NCBI GenBank assembly: GCA_938034445.1
Contig: CALHLD010000007.1
Span: 17,598 to 81,597, forward strand
Direction: 5' to 3'
DNA: 64,000 bases
Origin: an uncultured archaeon
Lineage (GTDB): Archaea; Thermoproteota; Nitrososphaeria; JACIWG01
The notes under the pieces are model-generated. The model made no database searches, was not told where the DNA came from, and saw only the letters and a program-made list of their open reading frames with translations. The position numbers and the translations under genes are program-made. Shown here in pieces: positions 20,996 to 30,217 of the stretch; positions within the stretch are counted from its first letter, which is position 1, and each line of letters begins with the position of its first letter.

Positions 20996-21697
20996 TTGTT
21001 TAATCGATATCCGAATGGATGTAATATGGCTAAGTTTTTGAGGCATGAAGTTATCTCCAGGATATTAGAGATAGGGTTGATACCAACATTCTATGAAGAC
21101 GATGTTGAAGCAGCTAAGAAGATAGTTGAAGCATGCGCTGAAGGCGGTGCTAAGGTTGTAGAGTTCACAAACCGTGGCTCACAAGCATATCAAAAGTTTA
21201 GCGAACTTATAAGATGGAGAAACAGAGAGTTTCCAGAAATTGTCTTTGGTGCTGGAACAATAATCGAGCCTTCGATCGCATCCCTTTACATAAACTGTGG
21301 AGCCGACTTTATAGTCAGTCCAACCTTCAATAGAAATGTAGCGAAAGTTTGTAATAGGTATAAAGTACTTTATGTTCCAGGATGCTCTACACCAACCGAA
21401 ATCACATTAGCAGAAGAGATGGGTGCAGAAATAATAAAAGTATTTCCGGCAGATGTTCTAGGTCCACAGTTTATAAAAGACGTTTTAGGTCCAATGCCAT
21501 GGTCAAAACTTATGCCTTCAGGGGGAGTGGAGCCTACAAAAGAAAGTGTTACAACTTGGATAAAGGCTGGTGCAGCAGCATTGAATATTGGCTCAAACCT
21601 TATACGAAAAGATTTGGTTAAAGAAAAAAAGTTTGACGAAATCAAAAAGATGGTGGAAGATTGCATAAAATGGATAAAAGAGGCAAGAGGACAATAA
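20996..21697 (+). CDS. eda: KDPG/KHG aldolase family protein (start possibly ATG 21026)
   Basis: Class I aldolase fold: GGAKVVEFTNRG, VFGAGTIIEPS, FIVSPTFNRNVAK, IKVFPADVLGPQFIKDVLGPMPWSKLMPSGGV. Confidence 0.88.
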   Translation: MFNRYPNGCNMAKFLRHEVISRILEIGLIPTFYEDDVEAAKKIVEACAEGGAKVVEFTNRGSQAYQKFSELIRWRNREFPEIVFGAGTIIEPSIASLYINCGADFIVSPTFNRNVAKVCNRYKVLYVPGCSTPTEITLAEEMGAEIIKVFPADVLGPQFIKDVLGPMPWSKLMPSGGVEPTKESVTTWIKAGAAALNIGSNLIRKDLVKEKKFDEIKKMVEDCIKWIKEARGQ

Positions 21698-21728
21698 ATT
21701 AGTAAAACTCTCACATTATATGCTTCTT

Positions 21729-22349
21729 CTAAAATAAGCCTAATAATATGAGGATCCATGGTCTTCCAAAATAGGAATATAATATCATGTTAGTAATGTA
21801 GCCGACACACATGGGAACTATCGACGGTAAACCTACTTCAGCTTCCACGACAGCCTCTTTTCCCTCCTTCAAAAGATTTTCAAGTCTCCTGTAAGCTTCG
21901 TCAGCTATTCTTGAAAGCCCTTCCTCTTTCCCTTCAACATAAACTTTTCTAGGATAAACGTTTCTTCTACTCATGAACTCTTTTAATGGTATCAATAACC
22001 TTCTATCCCTTTTAAACAGGGTCCATATTGCGTAGGGTAAGGTTACGAAAAGAAATATTAGCATGCTTCCTACAGGTGCAAGTATGTCATCGTCCACTAC
22101 CATAAAAGCGAAGCCTATTAAGTCAGCTAAACCCCCTCCAATAACGTAGCATACTATGATTATTGATGCTATAATAACAAGTCTTGTGGTAAGCAATGTT
22201 ATGTTGTCAAGGTTCTGATATACCATGATCGCTGTAGCCAGAGCTGCAGGTATCCACGTGTAGTCGCTGACCTCATTTTTCCTATAATCTTGTACAGCTC
22301 CCGCGATAAAGCTCAATGATACCAGTACAGAAACTATGTTCATTACCAC
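21729..22349 (-). CDS. A24 family prepilin/preflagellin peptidase
   Basis: DYRKNEVSDYTWIPA (first Asp motif), GGGLADLIGFAFM (GxAD-like second motif), multiple TM segments. Confidence 0.8.
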   Translation of the reverse strand: MVMNIVSVLVSLSFIAGAVQDYRKNEVSDYTWIPAALATAIMVYQNLDNITLLTTRLVIIASIIIVCYVIGGGLADLIGFAFMVVDDDILAPVGSMLIFLFVTLPYAIWTLFKRDRRLLIPLKEFMSRRNVYPRKVYVEGKEEGLSRIADEAYRRLENLLKEGKEAVVEAEVGLPSIVPMCVGYITNMILYSYFGRPWILILLGLF

Positions 22350-22362
22350 ACCACATCATTTT

Positions 22363-24045
22363 TCAAATATTTAGCCTTTCACTTCTCAAATTCTTTTGTC
22401 TCTCGTATATGGCTTTAACCTTTTCAATTGTGTCAGCTTCCTCAATACTCTTATCATCTCTTATCCTCTTTATTCTCGGAAACCTTAACGCAAAACCACT
22501 TTCATGTCTGCTAGATTTCTGTATACCATTAAATGCGACCTCTATTACAATTTCTGGTCTAACAATGAGTCTCCACCCCTCATCTTTAACTGTCAACTCT
22601 TTCAAACGTTCATTCATTTCTAAAAGTTCCCTGTCTGTAAGCCCAGAATATGCTTTCCCAATGGTCTTCAAAACATTATCATCCCAGATTGAAAAAACGT
22701 AGTCTGAAAATATTTCAGCCCTTTTACCATGCCCCCTTTCTGCTGCAACGACTACAGCGTCTATAGTGTCCAACTCCTTCTTCAATTTTATCCAATATTT
22801 TCCACGTTTTCCTACAGTATAGAAGGAGGATGGATCCTTTAACATTAGCCCCTCATATCCAAGCCCTATACTCTCTTGAAACATTCTTTCGATTTCCTCC
22901 TTTTTTGAAACAAGCTTGTACTCCAAACATTTTATTCTCTCAACAAACTTAATTTTATCAATAATCTTCTTTCTTTCAATAAGAGCTTTCTTGTAACATG
23001 GTTCATTATCAAAATATAGTATATCATATACGAAAAGGGCTAAAGGTATTTCTTCAACAAGTTTTTCGTCAACATATTTCCTCTGCAGCCTCTGCTGAAG
23101 CTTTGAAAAGGGTAATGGTTTCTCATCCTTGAAGGCTATAATCTCGCCATCCAATATAAAATCATTGCCTATCTTTAACAGGTCTCCAACTATTTCCGGA
23201 AACTGTTTACTAACCTCGTTCCCTTTCCTCGAAAATATCCTTACTACATTTCCCTTTTTATGGCATTGGACTCTAACGCCATCAAGCTTAAACTCGCAAA
23301 CTAACTCTTTCCTAAAATATTTTATAACCTCCTCTGCACTTTGCATAGATTCCGCGAGCATAAAATTGGTTGGATGCAAAAGTTCAAGTTTTGCCTCAGA
23401 AAGCCTCCCATACTTGGCTAAGATTGCTGTTTCTCCTACATCGTTTATTAAAAGGAAGGCTTCGTTAACTTCATCAAATCTTCTACCAAACGCTTCTGAA
23501 ATACTTTCAATAATAAGCCCACCGACTAAGCCTATTCTCATTTCCCCCGTTAAAATCTTTGTGAAATACTTTGCCTCCAATGGTGTCATGTTCAAGTAGA
23601 TTCCTGTCAAAATCCTCTTCTTCTCTAAAAATGAGCCCTTACCTGTAGACTCGGCGACCTTTCTAAGAAGTGAATAAATTTTGCTTAGATCATATTTTTC
23701 CTCAACAAGGGGCTTAATAACCCGCCTCCCCAATATCTCTTCTGAAGCATCACCCAAATCACCATGCTTTATTATAATATCCCTTAAAATGTTACCGTTT
23801 AATCCGCTGACTTCTTTTAAAATATCTAAGAGTGTAGAGTATCCTACCTGAAGTTCTATATTCTCCCATGGTGGAAAGATCTGTCCAGATAGTAGGTTAC
23901 ATGCTATTTTAAGGTCCCCATCTTCTAAGCCTCTCAAATACTTGGAAACTATTTCAATCTTCATGTTTTTGCTTGAAGTACCTCTAACATTCTCACATGT
24001 TTCAGCAAATGCTAGGAAACCGCTATCATAGCCCTCTGGCATCAT
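22363..24045 (-). CDS. lig: ATP-dependent DNA ligase
   Basis: CEFKLDGVRVQCHK (KxDG), FILDGEIIAF, GYEGLMLKDPSSFYTVGKRGKYWIKLKKE. Confidence 0.96.
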   Translation of the reverse strand: MMPEGYDSGFLAFAETCENVRGTSSKNMKIEIVSKYLRGLEDGDLKIACNLLSGQIFPPWENIELQVGYSTLLDILKEVSGLNGNILRDIIIKHGDLGDASEEILGRRVIKPLVEEKYDLSKIYSLLRKVAESTGKGSFLEKKRILTGIYLNMTPLEAKYFTKILTGEMRIGLVGGLIIESISEAFGRRFDEVNEAFLLINDVGETAILAKYGRLSEAKLELLHPTNFMLAESMQSAEEVIKYFRKELVCEFKLDGVRVQCHKKGNVVRIFSRKGNEVSKQFPEIVGDLLKIGNDFILDGEIIAFKDEKPLPFSKLQQRLQRKYVDEKLVEEIPLALFVYDILYFDNEPCYKKALIERKKIIDKIKFVERIKCLEYKLVSKKEEIERMFQESIGLGYEGLMLKDPSSFYTVGKRGKYWIKLKKELDTIDAVVVAAERGHGKRAEIFSDYVFSIWDDNVLKTIGKAYSGLTDRELLEMNERLKELTVKDEGWRLIVRPEIVIEVAFNGIQKSSRHESGFALRFPRIKRIRDDKSIEEADTIEKVKAIYERQKNLRSERLNI

Positions 24046-24094
24046 ACATATATTCGTATAAAGGGATAAATAATATTTTGTCGGTGCTTATATA

Positions 24095-24535
24095 ATGTTT
24101 TTAGCAAAAAATTGTGTGAACTACAAAATACATTTTTCTAGAGAACTTTGCAACGGCTGCAAAATATGTGAGCACGTTTGCTCTATAACCCACAAAGGTG
24201 TTTCAAGAATAAAAATTATTAGCACATTAGAAAATTTTGATGCACTACTATGCACCCAATGCGAGGATCAGAAATGTGTTAAAGTCTGCGGTAACAGTGC
24301 ACTATTTATAGACAAGTACACAGGCACACCAACCATATCTCTAGACTTATGCAGTAAATGCATGAAATGTTTTATCTCATGCGAATCTAGTGGACTACAT
24401 TATGACAGCACAAAAGAGGAAATAGTAGTATGCGATACATGCAATCAAAGCTTCCTTTGTATAAAACTATGTCCAAAGCATGCACTATCAAAACTCATGA
24501 TACAGGAACATATAGCTTACACAAAAAGCTTTTAA
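24095..24535 (+). CDS. 4Fe-4S polyferredoxin-type protein (HycB-like)
   Basis: Four Cys clusters: CNGCKICEHVC, CTQCEDQKCVKVC, CSKCMKCFISC, CDTCNQSFLCIKLCPKHA. Confidence 0.85.
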   Translation: MFLAKNCVNYKIHFSRELCNGCKICEHVCSITHKGVSRIKIISTLENFDALLCTQCEDQKCVKVCGNSALFIDKYTGTPTISLDLCSKCMKCFISCESSGLHYDSTKEEIVVCDTCNQSFLCIKLCPKHALSKLMIQEHIAYTKSF

Positions 24536-24561
24536 AACATAAATCTTCTCTAAAGAAAGCT

Positions 24562-25407
24562 ATGGAGAACGTTAGAGAAGTAACCAAAGAACTCGTAAAA
24601 GACCTCATAAGCAAAGTTAAATTTCCAAACATCATCGAAGACAATCCCATACTCATCGTAGGAGGAAGCTGGCTACACCACGGCCCACCCTTCCTCGCAG
24701 CCTCCTCCGCCCTCAAGACCGGTATCGTAAAAGTATACTTGGCAGCTCCAAAAACATTGTCGACAGTCTTTAGGATAATGTCCCCAGACATAATCGTGTT
24801 ACCTTTACCTGACATGAAGTTTACTAAAGGCTGTGCGAGGCGGCTGCTAAAGTGGATGCCTACTGTTGGCGCAATATTATTGGGTCCAGGACTTGGTAAA
24901 GGCTGTAGAGAAGGTCTAGAAGTCTTTTTGAAAGAGACCAAAAACACTCCACTTATACTTGTTGACGATGCATTACATTACGATACCATCAGACTACTAA
25001 ATAATAGAAAACATTTAATAATTTTGACAGCAAAAGATTTTCCAAGACTATTTAATACAACTTTGCCAGAAGATTTTGAAGGAAAAATTAACATCGTGAA
25101 CTCAAAAGCGAAAGAAGTTAACATAACCATATACTTAAAAGATAACTTAGACATAATTAGCGATGGAGAAACAACATTCACCTACAACCCACCCCTTCCA
25201 CAGCCAATCCTGTATGGAAGTTTAAGCGTATTAGCTGGAATCGCAGTTGCCTATTCCACCATAGGCCTTAATTCAATAGAATCGGCTGCCATATCATCAT
25301 ACATTAATGGAAAAATCCACACCCTCGCCTACCAAGAAAGGGGAAAACATTATACTTCCTCAGATTTAATTGAATACGTTCAAATAGTAGTAAAAGAAGT
25401 ACTCTAA
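24562..25407 (+). CDS. NAD(P)H-hydrate dehydratase / ribokinase-like carbohydrate kinase
   Basis: PILIVGGSWLHHGPPFLAASSALKTGIVKVYLA, AILLGPGLGKG; internal ATG at 24562 preferred over the ORF-track start 24430, which overlaps the ferredoxin gene. Confidence 0.75.
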   Translation: MENVREVTKELVKDLISKVKFPNIIEDNPILIVGGSWLHHGPPFLAASSALKTGIVKVYLAAPKTLSTVFRIMSPDIIVLPLPDMKFTKGCARRLLKWMPTVGAILLGPGLGKGCREGLEVFLKETKNTPLILVDDALHYDTIRLLNNRKHLIILTAKDFPRLFNTTLPEDFEGKINIVNSKAKEVNITIYLKDNLDIISDGETTFTYNPPLPQPILYGSLSVLAGIAVAYSTIGLNSIESAAISSYINGKIHTLAYQERGKHYTSSDLIEYVQIVVKEVL

Positions 25408-25455
25408 AATGAAAAAAGAATAAATAAACCCACTAAACCATACCTTCGGTGACAC

Positions 25456-26169
25456 ATGAATAAACTGTCTGAAATAAAGATCAGAATATATGCAATAGAA
25501 ATATTAAACCATGTAAAAAAGAACATGACATACAAAATGCTCTCAAATGAACTTAAAATGTCAGCACCAGTCATAAGCAGATACATCAAAGGACACGTAC
25601 TCCCAAGCCTTGACAGAGCCCAAGAAATAATAAAATGGTTCGAAGAATCCTACTTCAGAAAAATGTTACAAGACGAAATTCAAGTCAAAGAAGGCGGCAT
25701 AATCGACGTCTCCTTCCTAACATACGACACCGTCCTACAGCGTGTGATAGCAAAACAGGCCCTAAACTTCCTCAAAAATGTTGAAGTAACAAAGATTCTT
25801 ACAGTCGAAACAAACGGTATCCCAATAGCCCTCCAAATCGGAAACGAACTAGTCGTCGACGTAATCATCGCAAGAAAAGAACGCCAAATAGGATTCGAAA
25901 AATACATCGAAACATCCTACACACTAACCCCACCAACCATAAAATCCCTATACATCCCCAAAAACGCGTTAAAAAAAAGCGACAAAATTTTAATCGTAGA
26001 CGACCTAATAAGAACCGGCAACACAATCAAAGCCCTAATCACACTAGTAAACAAGAGTGGTGCAACTCTCTCCGGAATATTCACAGTCATCAACGTAAAC
26101 CAAGCAATGGAAAGACTAAAAAACGAATTAAACATAAACATTCCAACATACTATATAATATCAAAGTAA
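25456..26169 (+). CDS. HTH-phosphoribosyltransferase fusion (GfcR/PyrE-like regulator)
   Basis: N-terminal HTH (TYKMLSNELKMSAPVISRYIKGHVLPS) plus PRPP-binding loop KILIVDDLIRTGNTIKAL. Confidence 0.85.
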   Translation: MNKLSEIKIRIYAIEILNHVKKNMTYKMLSNELKMSAPVISRYIKGHVLPSLDRAQEIIKWFEESYFRKMLQDEIQVKEGGIIDVSFLTYDTVLQRVIAKQALNFLKNVEVTKILTVETNGIPIALQIGNELVVDVIIARKERQIGFEKYIETSYTLTPPTIKSLYIPKNALKKSDKILIVDDLIRTGNTIKALITLVNKSGATLSGIFTVINVNQAMERLKNELNINIPTYYIISK

Positions 26170-26341
26170 TATCAACTAAATTAACAAAAATACCTTAGAA
26201 TATGTTAAATTTCTTAGAGATTTAACCCCCTTATATGAAAATTAAATTTTCTACCCTTATATATCCCTTTGCAGATTAGAGGATAATAGAAAAACTTTGT
26301 TCAAAAAGCCTTAAATAAAGTTTCTTAATTAATTATTTTTT

Positions 26342-26770
26342 ATGCATAAGCGTTGGTCATTAGAGACTATTAAACCGAAACAGCGTATCCTATACTATAT
26401 TTGGAGAAAGGGTGGTGTTGAAGATAACATTTCAGCTTTAAGTAGAGCATTAGGTTATTTAGACGACCAGCCTGTTCGCAATATGGTCAACGATTTGATT
26501 GGAGAAAAATGTTTACAAATTAAGGAAAATAGAATTAAGATTACACAAAAAGGAATTAATAAGATAATGATATACATCTTTCCTCGTATTATGTTACCAT
26601 TCTTTTTCACTTTATCTTTTGTATTCATATGGTATGGTGTAGGCGAAATGTTTTTTGGAATAGAAGTTCTCCCAATTACTTTAATTTTTGTTGGAATTGT
26701 CATTTTTATTTTTTCGATTTACATATTGTACTTTAATAATAAGTTTGAAAAGGACATCATAAGGATTTGA
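26342..26770 (+). CDS. Hypothetical wHTH-plus-two-TM protein
   Basis: N-terminal winged-helix-like region (DNISALSRALGYLDDQPVRNMVNDLIGEKCLQIKENRIKITQKG) then two hydrophobic segments. Confidence 0.55.
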   Translation: MHKRWSLETIKPKQRILYYIWRKGGVEDNISALSRALGYLDDQPVRNMVNDLIGEKCLQIKENRIKITQKGINKIMIYIFPRIMLPFFFTLSFVFIWYGVGEMFFGIEVLPITLIFVGIVIFIFSIYILYFNNKFEKDIIRI

Positions 26771-26862
26771 AGTAATATAGGATACGTTAAAATGACGGAG
26801 TGCCTCCTTCAAGATAACCTCTAATAGTCTATGAAATCTTATAATAAAGGGGGTGAGTGAAG

Positions 26863-27021
26863 TTGGAAATCCCTTTACCCGTTTGGGTTATGATATTAGG
26901 GTTAATGGTAATAATCATATCCTCGATACTACCGCAACTTATACCTTCTTGGATAGGATACGCTCTACTGATTCTCGGATTAATTGTAACGTTGTTTTTA
27001 AGTATTAAGAAAGGTGGATGA
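26863..27021 (+). CDS. Small two-TM protein (52 aa)
   Basis: TTG start: MEIPLPVWVMILGLMVIIISSILPQLIPSWIGYALLILGLIVTLFLSIKKGG; upstream purine-rich aagggggtga as possible RBS. Confidence 0.45.
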   Translation: MEIPLPVWVMILGLMVIIISSILPQLIPSWIGYALLILGLIVTLFLSIKKGG

Positions 27022-27249
27022 ATTTGGATATAGAAAGTTTATCGAAGTCTTTCTGTCAATATAATATTGGTATTTATAAATTTTTACTGCAAAAAAATTT
27101 TAAATTTTTTTTTCTTTTACAACAAATATACAATATTGCCATTGATAACTGCCCTGGAGTTATAGGTCAGACCTCTTCCCATACTCTATCTTTATGAGAA
27201 AGAGGCTTGAGTTCAAAAGGTTAAAATAAAGGCTAGACAAATACAAATT

Positions 27250-27531
27250 ATGGAATTAGAGCAGATCAAAGATAAGATAATTCCCGTATTAAGACGCTAT
27301 GGCGTCAAGAAAGCGTCCGTTTTCGGCTCTTTTGTGAGAGGAGAAGAAAAGGAAGATAGTGACATAGATATCCTAGTCGAATTTGAAAGGGAGAAAAGCC
27401 TTCTTGACCTTGCAGGATTAAAAATAGATTTAGAAGAGGCTTTGGGAAGAAAGGTTGATGTTTTAACCTATAATTCTTTACACCCTCTTTTAAAAGATAG
27501 GATTTTGCAGGAACAGAAGACAATTCTATGA
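27250..27531 (+). CDS. MNT-family nucleotidyltransferase (MntA antitoxin type)
   Basis: GSFVRGEEKEDSDIDILVEFE minimal nucleotidyltransferase motif. Confidence 0.9.
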   Translation: MELEQIKDKIIPVLRRYGVKKASVFGSFVRGEEKEDSDIDILVEFEREKSLLDLAGLKIDLEEALGRKVDVLTYNSLHPLLKDRILQEQKTIL

Positions 27532-27653
27532 AAAAGGATCCGACAATCTTCATTAAGCACATCTTAGAAAGCATAGAAGCAATAGAGGAATACACGAAAG
27601 ATTTGACCAAACCTCAATTTTTAGCTTCAAGAAAGAAACAGACACCATCATAA
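27528..27653 (+). pseudogene. HepT-family partner, N-terminal 41 aa only
   Basis: ATG overlaps MNT stop by 4 nt: MKKDPTIFIKHILESIEAIEEYTKDLTKPQFLASRKKQTPS*; HepT N-terminus recognisable, but the frame ends where the conserved QDAxxRRLxxxGEA region should start. Confidence 0.7.
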
Positions 27654-27816
27654 ACTAGATGTCACAATGTATTTTAACAACATACATATATCTATCTAAT
27701 CGATCTATAAAGGGTTGGCGCCAGAATATTGATACAGAACCTAAGAATGAGGGTAATTTGTTGAAATAACCAGCTCTATAATAAACTTAGCTGGCAATGG
27801 ATTAATTCACTAAAAA

Positions 27817-27826
27817 CTTATATACA
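27817..27826 (+). promoter_or_regulatory. Candidate TATA box for the thiolase operon
   Basis: CTTATATACA about 55 nt upstream of the ATG at 27873, with GGAGGT just upstream of that ATG. Confidence 0.35.
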
Positions 27827-27872
27827 CAATATGTATAAATAATTGTACAAGAAATTTAAGGAGGTAAAAAAG

Positions 27873-29132
27873 ATGGAGGCAAAGGCATCTATAGTTGGTG
27901 TGGGGTGTACCCATTTTGGAAGTGTTCTAGAAACACCGGAAATTAAGGGTCTAAGTCCATACGAGCTTGCTGTCAAAGCAGCATTTGAAGCACTAGATGA
28001 TGCTGGCCTTGAGCCGAAGGATCTAGATGCATTTTTTATTGGAAGCATGCAAACTCATACTTCAGGATTATACAGTTGGTACTCTCAGTTATGTGATTGG
28101 CTTGGAATGGAACTTAAACCAGGTATACACTTTGAAACAGCCTGTTCCACCACGAATACTGGTTTAGGTTTAGCTACTATGGCAGTTAAATCTGGTACAT
28201 TTAATAGAGTTTTAGTTTTAGGCTGTGAAGTTCTAAGTTCTGAGCCTTTAGAACATCCAGGTAAAAGACGGCCAGTCGATGCCTTAGATCTTTGGTTTAC
28301 GACAGATTTTGGTGTTGATCAAGCATATTCCTATACTCATGCCTACGATATAGCAACTGCATATGGTGCTATACCCGCTCTTGCTTATGCTAAAAAGTAC
28401 GGTCTGACCATAGAAAAGCTCGAGGAGGCTCTCTTCAACATCGCTTCCACTGTTAGACTTCATTCTTCAATGAATCCGAAAGCTTACATAAAGAAGAGTT
28501 TGGAGGATGAGGCAAAAGAATTGGGGTTTAGAGATGTATTCGAGTTTTGGGTTTCAAAGTATAATCCGTATCTTGCTTGGCCTATAAGAGTGAAAAATGC
28601 TTTGAATCCTGTGGACGGTGCCTCAGCATATATTATAACAACTCCGGAGGAAGCAAAATGTTTTACTGATACTCCTATCGATATACTGGGTTTCTATTGG
28701 TCTGTAAAAAATTATCCATGGTATGGTGACCCTACTACATGGCACTCCGATAAAATAGCTTTTCAGAAGGCTTTTCAAATAAGTGGTATCGAACCTAAGG
28801 ATATAGACTATTTACATGTTCATGATTGTATGCAAACTTATTGGCTTCTTCTAAGTGAACTTTCAGGTTATGTGCCAAAGGGCCAAGCTTGGAAAGCCGC
28901 TATCGAGGGAAGATTTAGGTATGATGGTGACAGACCTATGACTACAAGTGGAGGCAGACATGGAAAGGGTCATGCTTTTGGCGCGTCCGCTGGTGCTGAA
29001 ATATATGAAGCTGTTAAACAAATGCGTGGTGAAGTTGGTCGTCGTCAAATAGTACCTGAACCAGAAATTGCAGTAATACACAATCACGGTTATGGAATGC
29101 ATTCAGCTGTAACGGTCTTAAAGAGGAGGTAG
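27873..29132 (+). CDS. Thiolase domain protein (acetyl-CoA C-acetyltransferase-like)
   Basis: FETACSTTNTGLGLATMAVKSG (nucleophile Cys), HVHDCMQTYWLLLSE, SGGRHGKGHAFGASAGAEIYE; GGAGGT RBS before ATG 27873 (ORF track starts at 27843). Confidence 0.88.
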   Translation: MEAKASIVGVGCTHFGSVLETPEIKGLSPYELAVKAAFEALDDAGLEPKDLDAFFIGSMQTHTSGLYSWYSQLCDWLGMELKPGIHFETACSTTNTGLGLATMAVKSGTFNRVLVLGCEVLSSEPLEHPGKRRPVDALDLWFTTDFGVDQAYSYTHAYDIATAYGAIPALAYAKKYGLTIEKLEEALFNIASTVRLHSSMNPKAYIKKSLEDEAKELGFRDVFEFWVSKYNPYLAWPIRVKNALNPVDGASAYIITTPEEAKCFTDTPIDILGFYWSVKNYPWYGDPTTWHSDKIAFQKAFQISGIEPKDIDYLHVHDCMQTYWLLLSELSGYVPKGQAWKAAIEGRFRYDGDRPMTTSGGRHGKGHAFGASAGAEIYEAVKQMRGEVGRRQIVPEPEIAVIHNHGYGMHSAVTVLKRR

Positions 29133-29137
29133 ATGGT

Positions 29138-29536
29138 ATGGAGCCAATTATAACAAAATTTTATGAGCTGTTAAGCAAAGGCGAAATATGGGGTATGAAA
29201 TGCAAGGATTGTGATAGTATAACTTTTCCACCTAAAACTGCATGTTCTTATTGCTATAGCAGAAATGTAGAATGGTACAAGTTAAGTGGAGAAGGTAAAG
29301 TACTTTATGTATCAACAAGCATATTGCCAGCTAAAAGATTTGCAGAATATGCACCCTACGTCTATGGTCTTGTTAAATTGAAGGAAGGGCCATTTTTTGC
29401 AACACTAATAGATGGTATTGAGCCAAAGCCAGAAGCTTTAAAGGCTATTTTTGATAAACTACCACTTGATGTTACAGCTGAAATTAAGAAGATGGGTGGA
29501 CTAGATATCCTGATATTCAAAATAAAAAAGGAGTAA
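29138..29536 (+). CDS. Zn-ribbon OB-fold (DUF35) protein
   Basis: GMKCKDCDSITFPPKTACSYCYSRNVEWYKLSGEGKVLYVS: rubredoxin-like Zn ribbon plus OB fold, directly after the thiolase. Confidence 0.88.
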   Translation: MEPIITKFYELLSKGEIWGMKCKDCDSITFPPKTACSYCYSRNVEWYKLSGEGKVLYVSTSILPAKRFAEYAPYVYGLVKLKEGPFFATLIDGIEPKPEALKAIFDKLPLDVTAEIKKMGGLDILIFKIKKE

Positions 29537-29576
29537 AAAATTAAGCAACCCCTCCCCCCTTTTTTTGGTGTAAAAT

Positions 29577-29945
29577 TTGATAGCTATAGGAATTGATATA
29601 ATTCAAATATCAAGAATTAAAAGGGCAGTTGAAAGGAGTGGTGAAAAATTTTTAAAAAAGGTTTATACAGAGAAAGAATTGGAGTTAGAAAACAGTGTCG
29701 AAGGAATTGCTGCACGTTTTGCAGGTAAAGAAGCTGTTTTTAAGGCTCTCAGAATTAAATGGGAAGAAAATGCAAGCCTAAAGGATATAGAGATTCTTAG
29801 AGGCGAAGTTGGTGAACCAATAGTTGTCTTGCATGGTAAAATCAAGGATTTAGCCTCAAAAAAAGGGATAGAGAATGTAATATTAAGTTTGTCGTATGAT
29901 TGTGATGTTGCTGTTGCCTGTGCGATAGCTTTATATAGCAAATAA
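29577..29945 (+). CDS. acpS: Holo-[acyl-carrier-protein] synthase
   Basis: IAIGIDIIQISRIKRAVERSGEKFLKKVYTEKELE...GIAARFAGKEAVFKAL...LSLSYDCDVAVACAI: canonical AcpS motifs. Confidence 0.92.
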   Translation: MIAIGIDIIQISRIKRAVERSGEKFLKKVYTEKELELENSVEGIAARFAGKEAVFKALRIKWEENASLKDIEILRGEVGEPIVVLHGKIKDLASKKGIENVILSLSYDCDVAVACAIALYSK

Positions 29946-29953
29946 ATAATATA

Positions 29954-30211
29954 ATGTTTGATGATGTTATGAACCAAGTTGAAGAAAGGGTTAAAGAAAT
30001 TGTTTCCCAAGTTTTTAATGTTAAGCGTGAAGATTTAAGAGACGATACAAATTTTGTATTGGATTTACATGCGAAGTCCGCTGATATAGTAGAATTATTA
30101 GCTCTACTCGAAGATGAATTTAAGATTGAGATTCCTCTTGCAGAGGCAATAAGGAATAAGACAGTAGGCGATGCATGGAAATATATAGAGAGAAAAATTT
30201 CGAGCAAGTGA
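29954..30211 (+). CDS. Acyl carrier protein-like
   Basis: 85 aa; VKREDLRDDTNFVLDLHAKSADIVELLALLEDEFKIEIP with candidate phosphopantetheine Ser in AKSADIVEL. Confidence 0.88.
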   Translation: MFDDVMNQVEERVKEIVSQVFNVKREDLRDDTNFVLDLHAKSADIVELLALLEDEFKIEIPLAEAIRNKTVGDAWKYIERKISSK

Positions 30212-30217
30212 TAGTAC

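Noticed and set aside
27130-27240. Possible tRNA or structured RNA (GAGTTCAAAAGG and CCTCTT/AAGAGG pairing)
   Set aside because: No acceptor stem, anticodon arm or CCA-compatible layout could be folded by eye; treated as spacer.
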